A stretch of DNA of 64,000 nt from Achromobacter pulmonis. GTDB taxonomy: Bacteria; Pseudomonadota; Gammaproteobacteria; Burkholderiales; Burkholderiaceae_B. The stretch covers positions 1-64,000 of the forward strand of contig NZ_CADIJV010000001.1 of the NCBI RefSeq assembly GCF_902859765.1, written 5' to 3'. Of the stretch, positions 11,716 to 19,929 are shown piece by piece (position 1 is the first letter of the stretch; every line of letters starts with the position of its first letter). The notes beneath the pieces were generated by a model that was given only the letters and a program-made list of their open reading frames with translations, made no database searches and was not told the origin of the DNA. The position numbers and the translations under genes were made by a program.

Positions 11716-12659
11716 CGATGGACACCCTGCGCCACTGCCCCGAGTACTGGACGGCCAGCGCCGAAGCCAGCGTCGAGCGCGCCATCGCGGGTCTGCGCGC
11801 GGTGTTGGACGGATGCGCCAGCCGGCGCGTGCTGCTGTTGTGCGATTCGACCCTGGCCGATCCGCTGGCTGGGATGATCGAGTCGGCCGGCCTGGCGCGC
11901 CGCGGGGTCGATCTGATTTCGCAAGGCGCCACCGCGCCGCCCCTGTATCTGGCCGAAGTGCCGGATGAGTTGCGCCACGAGCGTCTGGTAAACGCCAGCC
12001 TGCGGCTGGCCGTGGATGAAGCCGTGCGTCCGGCGCCGGCCGCCCGGCGGGCGCGCTCGATGTCGGCCTGGCTGGCGACGGATCTGCCGCTGGCGGAAGT
12101 CGCGCAGCGCCTGGTTCAGCGGGCGCGCCTGCGCGATGCGCAGGGACGCGTGCGCATCCTGCGGTTCTGGGATCCGCGCACCACGCAATTTCAGGGCGAG
12201 CTGTATGCGGGCGCGGTACCGGCCTCGTGGATACCGGGCGTCACGTGGATGAGCGTGGACGGGTTCGGGCGGTGGCAGGCGCTGCCGGATACGCCCGGCC
12301 CGATGCAGACCGCCACGCCGGACTGGCCGCGCCTGGCGCGGCTTGGCCGCGTCAACGCCGTGCTGCAACGCTTGAACGCGGACGGCCTGCGCGGTGACGC
12401 GTCGGTGTTGGAGGCAGTGCGGCGCGCGCTGGATGCCGGGGCCGCCTGTGGCATCGACGATGACGAGGACCTGGCGCTGTTCGCCGCCTGGCGGCTGCGG
12501 CTGGCCGCGCCGCTGGAGCGCGCGCCTTCGTTCGAGGCCTTGCTGCGCGAAGTGCGCGAGGAAGGCGGCCGCCTCTATCGCGCCGCCGAAGATATGGACG
12601 ACGAGGACTGGCAGGTGTTCGCGCAAGAGGCGCGGGCACGGGAGGAGCTGCAGGGATGA
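11712..12659 (+). CDS. DUF4123 T6SS effector chaperone/adaptor
   Basis: The 315-aa product has the layout of DUF4123 (Tap/TEC) adaptors: an N-terminal RVLLLCDSTLADPL segment near residues 36-49, a central FWDPRT segment, and a variable C-terminal half. Such proteins load one specific effector onto the VgrG encoded beside them and are not themselves secreted. It overlaps both vgrG and the effector gene by ATGA junctions, which fixes its partner assignment well. A second in-frame ATG two codons in could also be the start. Confidence 0.85.
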   Translation: MTMDTLRHCPEYWTASAEASVERAIAGLRAVLDGCASRRVLLLCDSTLADPLAGMIESAGLARRGVDLISQGATAPPLYLAEVPDELRHERLVNASLRLAVDEAVRPAPAARRARSMSAWLATDLPLAEVAQRLVQRARLRDAQGRVRILRFWDPRTTQFQGELYAGAVPASWIPGVTWMSVDGFGRWQALPDTPGPMQTATPDWPRLARLGRVNAVLQRLNADGLRGDASVLEAVRRALDAGAACGIDDDEDLALFAAWRLRLAAPLERAPSFEALLREVREEGGRLYRAAEDMDDEDWQVFAQEARAREELQG

Positions 12660-15600
12660 CGACTGACTACGACGCGCTGCCCTGCAAGGGCAAGTTCTGC
12701 GGCCGGCCGGGGCTGCCCATCCTGCCCATGCGGATCGCGTACGTGCCGGGCGGCAAGAACGACCTGCCCGATGGCGTATATATAGACCCGGAGCTCTATT
12801 ACGAGACCATGCGCCAGGGCGCCTACATGCTGCGTGCGATCACGGCCGGGTATGTGTATATCTGGGACCCGCGTCGCAGCTACGGCTGGCGGGCGTTCGC
12901 GGCGACCGCCACGGGCCAGATGAAGGAAGTGCCGGTCGACGACGATAACCGCCCGGCCGAACAGCCGACATTCACCTGCACGCGCGAAGGGCATGGGCTG
13001 GAATCGACGCTGATCAACGTCGAGGCCCCCGCCAATGCGTCGCGCACGGTGTGGGTGGGTTATTCGCGGGTCTGGTGGACGCGCGATATCCGCCGCGATC
13101 TGGCGCGCAACGAGCGCTGGCGCAAGAAGATCATGGTGGAGCTGGACGCCAAGGCGGTGTGGGCGGGCGGCCATCCCAAGCCCGAGACTGGCTTTCGCGT
13201 GGCGGAGGACGGCGCCAACCTCGCCAGCCACGCGATCGAGTTTCGCGATGCGGCGGGGGCCGCCACGCTGTTCGGCAATACCCTGGCGCCGGCCGTGAGC
13301 GTGTTCGGCGGCCAAGGCGCGGCGGTGGCGGCCAAGATGCGGCAGATGACGCCCAAGGGCGGCGTGGTGCTGGCGCTGCGCGATCCCGTGGGCGTGTTGG
13401 AGGATGTGTCGACCTGGCGCAATAAATGCATGGGCGAGCTGGCCGAGCACCATCTGGACCCGACCCGCCTGCGCGAAGTGGGTGTGGCGCAGATCATCGA
13501 CGGCCTGCAAAAGCAGATGGGCTCCAGCGGTGACGAGCTCAGTCGCCTGCGTGAACGGATCGACACCGGCAAGGTCGCCAAGACGCTCAGCGACAACAAG
13601 GCCGCCATCTCCCGGATGCGCGAGAAGATCGAGGGGGCAGGCAAGGACTGGGCCTGGTGGTATGGCCGCGATACGTTCTGGCTGGCGCTCAAGGCCTACT
13701 CCCCCAAGGACGCCGCCGCCGGCGAGCGGTTGGAAGAAGACATGGCGCTGTGCGTGGATGGCGCGGGCGCGGTCGAAAGCGAGCACAAGGCCATCGACGA
13801 TTCGCTGAAGGACGAAGACAGCGACAGCACCTATGCGGCGATCTGGCGCGCGCTGGCGGCGAACGATGGCGAGCTGCTGGGCTTCCTGGACCGCGAAGCC
13901 AAAGGCAAGGTCATCTCCAAGCAGGTCTCCAGCGTCCGCAGAATGGTCAAGAGCTACAACGATTGGCTCAAGGCGCGAGCGGCCAAGGGGCAGCTGCCGC
14001 CGATGCGGGCGGCGGGCGCGGCAATCGGCCGTTTCATGGCGACGCAGTTGCTGCGGCTGACCTTGTCGGGCGACCCCATCGCTGAACGCGTCGCGGCGCG
14101 CGTCACGCTGACGATGTCGGCGCGCATGAACATCGTGGTGGCCGTGCGCACGCATACCACCACCGTGCCGCGGATGATCGCCGACATGCACCAGATCGTC
14201 TGGGAGCCGGACCCGACGTCCCTGACCGTGGGCGGGAGAGGCGACATCGGTATCTACGCGAGCAAGCAGATGCAGGCCGGCTGGATCGGGACCCAGGCGG
14301 AGCGCGCCACGCCGGTCACGTTCAACTACATCATTCCCGAGGAAGTCGACGCGCAATTGAACCGCGCGGCCACGGCGCGCCCGCGTCCTGGCGGCGGCGC
14401 ATCGCCGCAGCTGTCGCTGCCAGCGCCTCCCCCGGTGCTGGCCCTGCCCGCGCCCACCATGTCGCCGCTGGCGGGCCTGGTCAAATGGGCCAAGAGCAAG
14501 GACGGCGCCAACGCCGGGGCGACGGGCGTATTGACGCTGGTGGCGCTGTACTCGTCGGTCTCCGATCTGCGCGAGGCGCAAGTCATCCACGACGCCAAGG
14601 CCGCGCGCAAGGCCTGGTTCGGTATCACGTCGGGGGTGCTGGGCGTGGGCAGCGTGGCGATCGAAGTGACGGCGGGCGGGATCGGCGCGCGCGTGGCCAG
14701 CAATACCGCCTTCACCATGAACCTGAAGCTGAACATGCGCCTGACTGCCGTGCGCACGGCGGGGGCGGTGTTCGCGGCGGCGGCTACGTTTGTCGACGGA
14801 GCCAACAACGCGCTGAGCGCCATCGATCAATATGATGTGAAGAACTACGAGGCAGGCGGCGCCTATGCGACCTCGTCCGTGTTCCTGTTGCTGTCCGGGC
14901 TTACCGGCGTCGCCACGGCGCTGATTTCGCTGGGCGGGGCCCTCAGCACGGCCGGTGTCGTGGCGGGCGCGGGAGGCTTTGGCGGCGCCCTGGTCGGTCT
15001 GACCAGCGGCGGCACCGTGCTGTTGGGGATCCCCGTGTGGGGCTGGATCGCGCTGGGCCTTTGCCTGCTGGCGGCGGGGCTGTACTTCAAGTTCTGGGGC
15101 GACAGCGCCAAGGACAGCGAGCTGGAAATCTGGTTCACGCGCTGCTGCATGCGCTCGGCGCAATTCGAGGACGTGGAAGACCGCACGCTCTACGAAACGC
15201 GCGAAGATGAACTGGAGGCCTTCAACCGGGCCGTGTTCGGTGTGCGCGTGACGCTGGATTGGAAGGGGTTCTTGAAGGGCGAAGTCTTCGGCCGCGACCG
15301 CCTGGTGCTGGAAGTGACCATGCCGGGCTATTCCGAGCACAGTGACTACGCGTATAACCTCAAGCTGGTCGGGCAGGGTGTCAGCGCGGTGGTGTCTAGC
15401 AAGGGCTCGCCGCGCTCGGCGGACCCGGAGTTGCAGCCGCGCGGACCATCCAATGCGCAGCTCGTGCAGGGCCGGCCGCGCGAGGAAACCTGGGCCGATC
15501 GCGTCGACCAATACGTCGACAACATGAGCGCTCGCCCGGGGTGGGCGGATGTCTGGCGCTGGATACGCAAGGATCGCAGCCAGTCGATCGAATTCACCTC

Positions 15601-15799
15601 CAAGCCTTGGGACGAGTCGGTGCAGTTCCATGTGAGCAACGGTTGCGCGATCCTGCGCACCGAAGTGCTGGTCGATGACGATATCTTCCAGGAGGCGATC
15701 ATCAAGGTGGAATACTGGCCCGACCCGGATCGCATGCCCGACATTCGCGCGCTACCGGTGGGGGGCAATGGCGCAAACTTCGTGAAGGCGAGTAATTGA
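12656..15799 (+). CDS. VasX-like T6SS effector, predicted pore-forming toxin
   Basis: The 1047-aa product begins with LPCKGKFCGRPGLPILPMR near residues 7-25, followed by YIWDPRR, the signature of the VasX / BTH_I2691 T6SS effector N-terminus that is bound by DUF4123 adaptors. The middle (about 270-450) is charged and helical. Hydrophobic segments lie near residues 625-640, 651-680, 737-785 and 795-815, as in colicin-like membrane-inserting toxins, and a ~230-residue soluble tail follows. No signal peptide is visible. Membrane depolarisation of target cells is the expected action, by analogy with VasX. The next gene is the likely immunity gene. Confidence 0.8.
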   Translation: MTTDYDALPCKGKFCGRPGLPILPMRIAYVPGGKNDLPDGVYIDPELYYETMRQGAYMLRAITAGYVYIWDPRRSYGWRAFAATATGQMKEVPVDDDNRPAEQPTFTCTREGHGLESTLINVEAPANASRTVWVGYSRVWWTRDIRRDLARNERWRKKIMVELDAKAVWAGGHPKPETGFRVAEDGANLASHAIEFRDAAGAATLFGNTLAPAVSVFGGQGAAVAAKMRQMTPKGGVVLALRDPVGVLEDVSTWRNKCMGELAEHHLDPTRLREVGVAQIIDGLQKQMGSSGDELSRLRERIDTGKVAKTLSDNKAAISRMREKIEGAGKDWAWWYGRDTFWLALKAYSPKDAAAGERLEEDMALCVDGAGAVESEHKAIDDSLKDEDSDSTYAAIWRALAANDGELLGFLDREAKGKVISKQVSSVRRMVKSYNDWLKARAAKGQLPPMRAAGAAIGRFMATQLLRLTLSGDPIAERVAARVTLTMSARMNIVVAVRTHTTTVPRMIADMHQIVWEPDPTSLTVGGRGDIGIYASKQMQAGWIGTQAERATPVTFNYIIPEEVDAQLNRAATARPRPGGGASPQLSLPAPPPVLALPAPTMSPLAGLVKWAKSKDGANAGATGVLTLVALYSSVSDLREAQVIHDAKAARKAWFGITSGVLGVGSVAIEVTAGGIGARVASNTAFTMNLKLNMRLTAVRTAGAVFAAAATFVDGANNALSAIDQYDVKNYEAGGAYATSSVFLLLSGLTGVATALISLGGALSTAGVVAGAGGFGGALVGLTSGGTVLLGIPVWGWIALGLCLLAAGLYFKFWGDSAKDSELEIWFTRCCMRSAQFEDVEDRTLYETREDELEAFNRAVFGVRVTLDWKGFLKGEVFGRDRLVLEVTMPGYSEHSDYAYNLKLVGQGVSAVVSSKGSPRSADPELQPRGPSNAQLVQGRPREETWADRVDQYVDNMSARPGWADVWRWIRKDRSQSIEFTSKPWDESVQFHVSNGCAILRTEVLVDDDIFQEAIIKVEYWPDPDRMPDIRALPVGGNGANFVKASN

Positions 15800-15811
15800 C
15801 AAGGTTCAAGC

Positions 15812-16420
15812 ATGAATAGCAACGAAGGGATCCAGGCGTCGGTCTACACCCGGTGGCACCAGTTGTCGGTGCCGTTGGCGTTCGCCTTGGCGGCAGGCAG
15901 CTTCATGCTGGTGGTGTTCAATCGCGGTCCGCTGGGCCTGGCGGCCACGCTGGCGGTGCTGGGTCTGCTGGTGCCGCCGCTGGTGGCATTCAAGGGCTTT
16001 CCCACGCGCAACGCCGTGAGGGTGACGGCCGAAGGACTGGAGTTTTCGCGCCGTTCCTCGATCGCTTTCGCCGACTTGTCCAGTTGGGGTACGGACGATT
16101 ATCTCAAGCTGGTCCGTCCCGGCCGGCCGACGTTGCTGGTCAGCGCGGTGGACCTGCCCAGCCGTGAACGCCTGCTGCGTGAATTCGAGCAGGCATTGGC
16201 GGCGTGGCAAAGGCGCCAGCCGGCCGGCACCGAGGCCGCGCGGCGCACGCATTTCTATGGTTCCGCGGGCGGACGCCTGGTGGGCCTGTGCATCACCGCG
16301 CTGGGCGGGGCGGCGGCGCTCATGGCGCTGAACCTGCGCGAGCCGTCGCTTTCGCTGGCCGCCGTCGGCGGGCTGGGGGCGCTGTTCGGGTTGGCGCTGC
16401 TGTTCGGCAGGCGCGGCTGA
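15812..16420 (+). CDS. Putative membrane immunity protein for the VasX-like effector
   Basis: I do not recognise a named family for this 202-aa protein. It has about four hydrophobic segments (residues ~12-28, 33-51, 151-169 and 175-194) flanking a compact soluble part (about 55-125) that resembles a PH-like fold, with RVTAEGLEFSRRSSIAFADL. It starts 12 nt after the effector stop with AAGG ahead of the ATG. An inner-membrane protein directly behind a membrane-active effector is the arrangement known for VasX and its immunity protein TsiV2, so immunity is the best inference. Confidence 0.65.
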   Translation: MNSNEGIQASVYTRWHQLSVPLAFALAAGSFMLVVFNRGPLGLAATLAVLGLLVPPLVAFKGFPTRNAVRVTAEGLEFSRRSSIAFADLSSWGTDDYLKLVRPGRPTLLVSAVDLPSRERLLREFEQALAAWQRRQPAGTEAARRTHFYGSAGGRLVGLCITALGGAAALMALNLREPSLSLAAVGGLGALFGLALLFGRRG

Positions 16421-16427
16421 GCCGCGC
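16411..16427. other. Perfect GC hairpin at the end of the T6SS locus
   Basis: GCGCGGC and GCCGCGC form a 7-bp perfect stem with TGA, the immunity gene stop codon, as the loop. There is no T-run, so it is not a classical intrinsic terminator. It lies between convergent genes and may protect the 3' end of the T6SS transcript. Confidence 0.35.
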
Positions 16428-16444
16428 GGCGGTAAGCGCGGGCG

Positions 16445-17068
16445 CTAGAAATCCCGCGCCAGCGCGACCGCCTGGGCCTTGGCCGCTTCGATGGCCTGGG
16501 CGGCGCGCCCGTCCCAGGTGTGTTCCACCATCACGCGGCGCACCTCCTGGACGCCGATGAACCTGAGCCAGAAGTCGAGATAGTCGGCCTGGTGCGCGAA
16601 CCCGGGGTCGACCGGGCTGGCCGCCGGATCGTGGCCCTGTCCGCGCACATGCACCACCAGCGCGCGGGGAATCCGCAGCAACGGGCCATAGGCGCGTCCG
16701 TCGAAACTGAACAACAGGCCGCGCTGGCTGACCAGGTCGATGAGCTGCTTGAGCTTGTAGGGCAGCCCGAAATTCCACATCGGCACGCCCACCACGATCC
16801 GCTGCGCCTGCTCGAAGCGCCGGACCAGGCCGGCAATGCGCGTCCAGGCCGCGGTTTCGGCGGCGTCCAGCGGCTCGCGGGCGACGGCCTTGTACTTGGC
16901 GCCGATGGCGCCACTGTCGAATTCGGGCAGGTCGGCTTCCCACAGATTCAAGGTGTCGACCGCCAGGGCCGGGCATGTCCTGCCGTAGGCCTGGAGGAAG
17001 GCGTTGGTGATGGCGAACGATGCCGAGCGGGGGCCGCGGGGCGAAGACACGATGTGCAAGAGACGCAT
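16445..17068 (-). CDS. azoR: FMN-dependent NADH-azoreductase/quinone reductase (AzoR type)
   Basis: The 207-aa flavodoxin-fold enzyme reduces quinones or azo compounds with NAD(P)H and is often induced by electrophiles. Features are MRLLHIVSSPRGPRSAS at the start (FMN phosphate loop), VGVPMWNFGLPYKLK near residue 100, and DLVSQRGLLFSF. The frame is open upstream, but ATG 17068 is preceded by AGGAA and gives the standard family N-terminus. It is convergent to the T6SS locus and alone in its transcript. Two inverted repeats upstream suggest repression by an unlinked regulator. Confidence 0.85.
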   Translation of the reverse strand: MRLLHIVSSPRGPRSASFAITNAFLQAYGRTCPALAVDTLNLWEADLPEFDSGAIGAKYKAVAREPLDAAETAAWTRIAGLVRRFEQAQRIVVGVPMWNFGLPYKLKQLIDLVSQRGLLFSFDGRAYGPLLRIPRALVVHVRGQGHDPAASPVDPGFAHQADYLDFWLRFIGVQEVRRVMVEHTWDGRAAQAIEAAKAQAVALARDF

Positions 17069-17137
17069 GCTGCGGGTTCCTGTGGCGCAGTTGGGGGCGT
17101 GGCCTTTCGACGGCGCCGCGCGAAAGTCCCGATATTT

Positions 17138-17153
17138 GATTGCAATTGCAATC
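17138..17153. promoter_or_regulatory. 16-bp perfect palindrome upstream of the azoreductase
   Basis: GATTGCAATTGCAATC reads the same on both strands and sits 70 bp upstream of the azoreductase start. A related imperfect copy, ATTGCAAGTGCAAAT, lies at 17188-17202, about 50 bp further on. Both contain TTGCA/TGCAA half-sites, which suggests a dimeric repressor site. No regulator gene is adjacent, so the cognate protein is unknown. Confidence 0.6.
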
Positions 17154-17187
17154 GTATGGTCGAAAGATTGTATCGGTGCGCGATGTA

Positions 17188-17202
17188 ATTGCAAGTGCAA
17201 AT
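17188..17202. promoter_or_regulatory. Second, imperfect copy of the TTGCAA operator
   Basis: ATTGCAAGTGCAAAT shares both half-sites with the perfect palindrome at 17138-17153 but with one base fewer between them. The remaining intergenic DNA to 17350 includes AGGCTG/CAGCCT arms (17258-17263 and 17273-17278) of a further weak inverted repeat ahead of the HAD gene. Confidence 0.45.
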
Positions 17203-17350
17203 AATCGGAACCGGCTTCATGCCAGCGGCGTGTTGGCGGACGCCGTAGTCGGGATTAAGGCTGGACTTAAAGCAGCCTGTATCCCGGCTAAAGCACGCGG
17301 GCGCACGGTGTCTCTATAGTGAGGGCATCGAATCACTGGGAGTGCCTGCC

Positions 17351-18013
17351 ATGTCCGTTCTTGCCCCGTCCGCCGCCTATCCGCGGGTGGTCCTGTTCGA
17401 TCTGCTGACGGCGTTGCTCGATTCCTGGACGGTGTGGAATGGCGCAGCGGGTTCCGAGGCCAAGGGCCGGGCTTGGCGCGCCGAGTATCTGCGGCTGACC
17501 TATGGCTGCGGCGCTTATCGGCCTTATGAGGAATTGGTCGAGGCCGCCGCCACGGCGGTGGGCCTGCCGGCCAGCGCGCCGCAGGCGCTGGAGAGCGGCT
17601 GGGACGATCTGCCGGTATGGGATGGCGCGCGCGAGTTGCTGGCCGCGTTGCGGCCGCACTGCCGGCTCGGCGTGGTCACCAACTGTTCGCGGCGCCTGGG
17701 GCATCGCGCCGCCGCGCTGCTAGGCGTGGCGTGGGACGTGGTGGTGACCTCGGAAGAGGCGGGCTACTACAAACCCGATCCGCGCCCCTACCAGATGGCG
17801 CTGGCGCGCCTCGAAACGCCGGCATCGCAGGCGGCGTTCGTGGCCGGTTCTGGGTATGACCTGTTCGGCACCCGCAAGGTCGGGCTGCGCACCTATTGGC
17901 ATAACCGTGTCGGCCTGGCCTTGCCGCAGGGCGCGCCGGCACCGGCGGCGCAGTCACCGCGGCTCGAGGGGGTGTTGCCGTGGCTGGCGGCGCCCGGTGC
18001 GTCGCCGGGCTGA
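17351..18013 (+). CDS. HAD-superfamily hydrolase, haloacid dehalogenase-like
   Basis: The 220-aa product has the HAD layout: motif I VVLFDLLTALLDSW with the nucleophilic Asp, a helical cap, motif II VVTNCS, the Lys motif YYKPDPRPYQMAL and the late acidic motif VAGSGYDLFGTRKVG. The residue two after the nucleophile is Leu, not the usual acidic or Thr/Tyr residue, so a phosphatase role is less likely than a dehalogenase-like one. Substrate unknown. The frame also has GTG at 17342, but ATG 17351 follows a GGGAG site at good spacing. Confidence 0.8.
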   Translation: MSVLAPSAAYPRVVLFDLLTALLDSWTVWNGAAGSEAKGRAWRAEYLRLTYGCGAYRPYEELVEAAATAVGLPASAPQALESGWDDLPVWDGARELLAALRPHCRLGVVTNCSRRLGHRAAALLGVAWDVVVTSEEAGYYKPDPRPYQMALARLETPASQAAFVAGSGYDLFGTRKVGLRTYWHNRVGLALPQGAPAPAAQSPRLEGVLPWLAAPGASPG

Positions 18014-18078
18014 GCGCCGGCCGGTACAAACTGTTGCGCGCGTCCGGCTGACATGGCGGGCGGGCCCGGGCGTAACAT

Positions 18079-18115
18079 GATCCTGCCGGCATGGTGCCGG
18101 CACACCGACAGGATC
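18079..18115 (+). promoter_or_regulatory. Stem-loop just upstream of the lipoprotein ribosome site
   Basis: Two TGCCGGCA palindromes (18084-18091 and 18095-18102) can pair around a 3-nt loop, and GATCC (18079-18083) can pair with GGATC (18111-18115) outside them, leaving an 8-nt bulge. The structure ends 2 nt before the GTGGAGG ribosome site of the OmpA-type lipoprotein, so it could influence its translation or mRNA stability. Confidence 0.45.
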
Positions 18116-18127
18116 GTGGAGGTTGTC

Positions 18128-18775
18128 ATGTACTCGGGAACCATGCTCAAGCGTATCGCTGTAGTCGCGGCTTCAGGAGCCCTGGTGGCGGGGTGCGCCA
18201 CCCAGCAACAGACCAATACCGCGGTGGGGACGGGGGCGGGTGCGGCGGTGGGGGCCGGCATCGGCGCCCTGATCGGCCACGGCACGGGCGCCGCCGTGGG
18301 AGCCGGCATAGGCGCGGTGGCCGGCGGCCTGATCGGCTACAACTGGAAGGTGGTGAAGGACGACGTGCAGCGCTCGGGAGCGACTTCGCTGGGCATCGAC
18401 GTGGTTGAAATGCCGGATGGCAGCCTGAAGGTCAATATCCCCAGCAATGTGTCTTTCGATACCGACAAGACCAACCTCAAGCCGGCGCTGCTGCCGGTGC
18501 TCGACAGCGTGGCGCGTGCGCTCAACCAGCATCCCGAACTGCGCGCCAAGGTCGTGGGGCATACCGATAGCACGGGCGCGCTGGCGCACAACCAGACGCT
18601 GTCGGTGAACCGCGCGCGCAGCGTCACCGACTATCTGGCGCGGCAGGGCGTGGCCGCGACGCGCCTGTCGATCGAGGGACGCGGACCGAGCGATCCGATC
18701 GGCGACAATGCCACCGCCGAAGGCCGGGCGCTCAACCGCCGCGTCGAAATCTATCTGTACGCGGTCAGGCAATAG
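18128..18775 (+). CDS. OmpA-family outer-membrane lipoprotein with glycine zipper
   Basis: The 215-aa product has a lipoprotein signal ending in LVAGC near residues 19-23, so Cys is lipidated. A glycine-zipper segment of alternating GAxxGAGIGA follows (about residues 35-75), then a C-terminal OmpA peptidoglycan-binding domain with SFDTDKTNLKP, VVGHTDSTG, and NRARSVTDYL. The usual role is tethering the outer membrane to peptidoglycan, or a YiaD-like function. The ATG at 18128 follows GGAGG at 18118-18122. The open frame upstream of it gives no signal peptide and was rejected as a start. Confidence 0.9.
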   Translation: MYSGTMLKRIAVVAASGALVAGCATQQQTNTAVGTGAGAAVGAGIGALIGHGTGAAVGAGIGAVAGGLIGYNWKVVKDDVQRSGATSLGIDVVEMPDGSLKVNIPSNVSFDTDKTNLKPALLPVLDSVARALNQHPELRAKVVGHTDSTGALAHNQTLSVNRARSVTDYLARQGVAATRLSIEGRGPSDPIGDNATAEGRALNRRVEIYLYAVRQ

Positions 18776-18874
18776 CGCCCGGCAACCGCCATGCGCGCCG
18801 GCGGGCCATCGGCGGTGACGCCGGCCCGCGCGTGCCTCGGCGCATGGTTCCGCAGGCCTTTCCTGGAGTTCGTC

Positions 18875-19201
18875 ATGAGTATGTTTCCCCCTGCGCGCAT
18901 CGGTAGCGACATCGCGCTGGCGGCCCTGTCGGGGTGGCAGGCCGTCGCCATGCGCGATGCCATCGAAAAGCGCTTTCGCTTCGCCAATTTCAACGCCGCG
19001 TTCGGCTTCATGACGCGGGTGGCGATGTTCGCCGAGAAGCTGAACCATCACCCCGAATGGACCAATGTCTACAACCGGGTCGACGTGATGCTGACCACGC
19101 ATGATGCCGGCGGCGTGACCGAACTGGATGTGCGCATGGCGCAATTCATGGATGAAGTGGCCGCGCAATTCGGCGCGACCGCCCCCAAGGCGGCGGGCTA
19201 G
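18875..19201 (+). CDS. phhB: Pterin-4a-carbinolamine dehydratase
   Basis: The 108-aa protein dehydrates 4a-hydroxytetrahydropterin, recycling the cofactor of phenylalanine hydroxylase. It has the family motif [19 protein letters not shown], whose His residues form the active site, and [16 protein letters not shown] before it. The start follows TGGAG in a leader that also codes in frame but without homology. No phenylalanine hydroxylase gene is adjacent. Confidence 0.9.
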   Translation: MSMFPPARIGSDIALAALSGWQAVAMRDAIEKRFRFANFNAAFGFMTRVAMFAEKLNHHPEWTNVYNRVDVMLTTHDAGGVTELDVRMAQFMDEVAAQFGATAPKAAG

Positions 19202-19255
19202 GGCCTGTGCGAGGCGCCTGTCAGGGGCGGGATCCCACGGACCGCGGAGCGCGGA

Positions 19256-19711
19256 TCAGTCTTGCGGCGTGCCGGGACGCTGGCGCTGATGGGCGATCAG
19301 GCGATCGAGCATGTCGCCCAGCTGGCGCTGTTCGTCGGCGCTCAGGCAGCCGAAGATTTCTTCGTTGCGGCGCGCGATCAGATCCATGATGCGCCGGTAT
19401 TGCGCCTGGCCGGCGACGGTAGGCGACAGCACGACGCCGCGGCCGTCGGCGGTCGAGTCCTTTTTTTCTATCAGCCCGCGCTCGGCCAGCGCCTGCGCCG
19501 AACGGCTGGCCTGGCCCTTGTTCAGGTTGGCCGCCAGGGCCAGGTCATTGACCGACAGCGGCGCATAGCGGCCGATGGCGGCCAGGCAGCGCGCTTCGCC
19601 TAGCGGAATGCCGCAGTCCTGCAGGTAGGCGCGGTTCGTATCCCGATCCGTGATCTTGTTGATCGTGTGCAGGCGGTAGGTCAGGAAGCGTTCGAGGGCG
19701 GGCGGGGTCAC
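19256..19711 (-). CDS. MarR-family transcriptional regulator
   Basis: The 151-aa regulator has a winged-helix domain with the recognition region LSVNDLALAANLNKGQASRS near residues 51-70 and a wing ending in DSTADGRGVVLSPT. It is the last gene of the monooxygenase-DUF2783-marR operon. Its GTG start overlaps the stop of the DUF2783 gene by 4 nt. MarR proteins bind inverted repeats and release DNA on binding aromatic ligands. The two repeats in the operon promoter are its obvious targets, so autoregulation in response to a phenolic substrate is likely. Confidence 0.88.
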   Translation of the reverse strand: MTPPALERFLTYRLHTINKITDRDTNRAYLQDCGIPLGEARCLAAIGRYAPLSVNDLALAANLNKGQASRSAQALAERGLIEKKDSTADGRGVVLSPTVAGQAQYRRIMDLIARRNEEIFGCLSADEQRQLGDMLDRLIAHQRQRPGTPQD

Positions 19712-19929
19712 GTCGGTCGGTCGGCGGTGGGGTCGGGATAGTGTGCCACAGGGTCCGCGCAGGCCGCCTCGGCCTGCGCCAGCAAGGCGGCGGCGGTCGA
19801 GGCGTCCGGCAGCCGCGCCAGCGCGGCCAGGCCCAGGATCGACAGGAATAGCGGCGCCTGGGCCGGACCGACGCGCGTCAAGGTCTGCGCCATTCGGGTA
19901 TAGACCTGATCCAGTTCATCGTTGCTCAT
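19708..19929 (-). CDS. Small DUF2783-like protein between monooxygenase and regulator
   Basis: This 73-aa acidic, helical protein starts MSNDELDQVYTRMAQTL and overlaps both neighbours by 4 nt (ATGA upstream, GTGA downstream), so it is translated with them. Length, helical pattern and position beside a flavin monooxygenase fit the DUF2783 family. That assignment is from memory of the family. The function is unknown, and a role as an accessory subunit or stabiliser of the monooxygenase is a guess from the coupling. Confidence 0.7.
   Translation of the reverse strand: MSNDELDQVYTRMAQTLTRVGPAQAPLFLSILGLAALARLPDASTAAALLAQAEAACADPVAHYPDPTADRPT

Noticed and set aside
12575-15631. A minus-strand open frame of about 1000 codons opposite the effector gene
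   Set aside because: Its translation is His/Arg/Gln-rich without domains, while the plus strand has a clear effector signature and membrane segments in frame with coupled neighbours.
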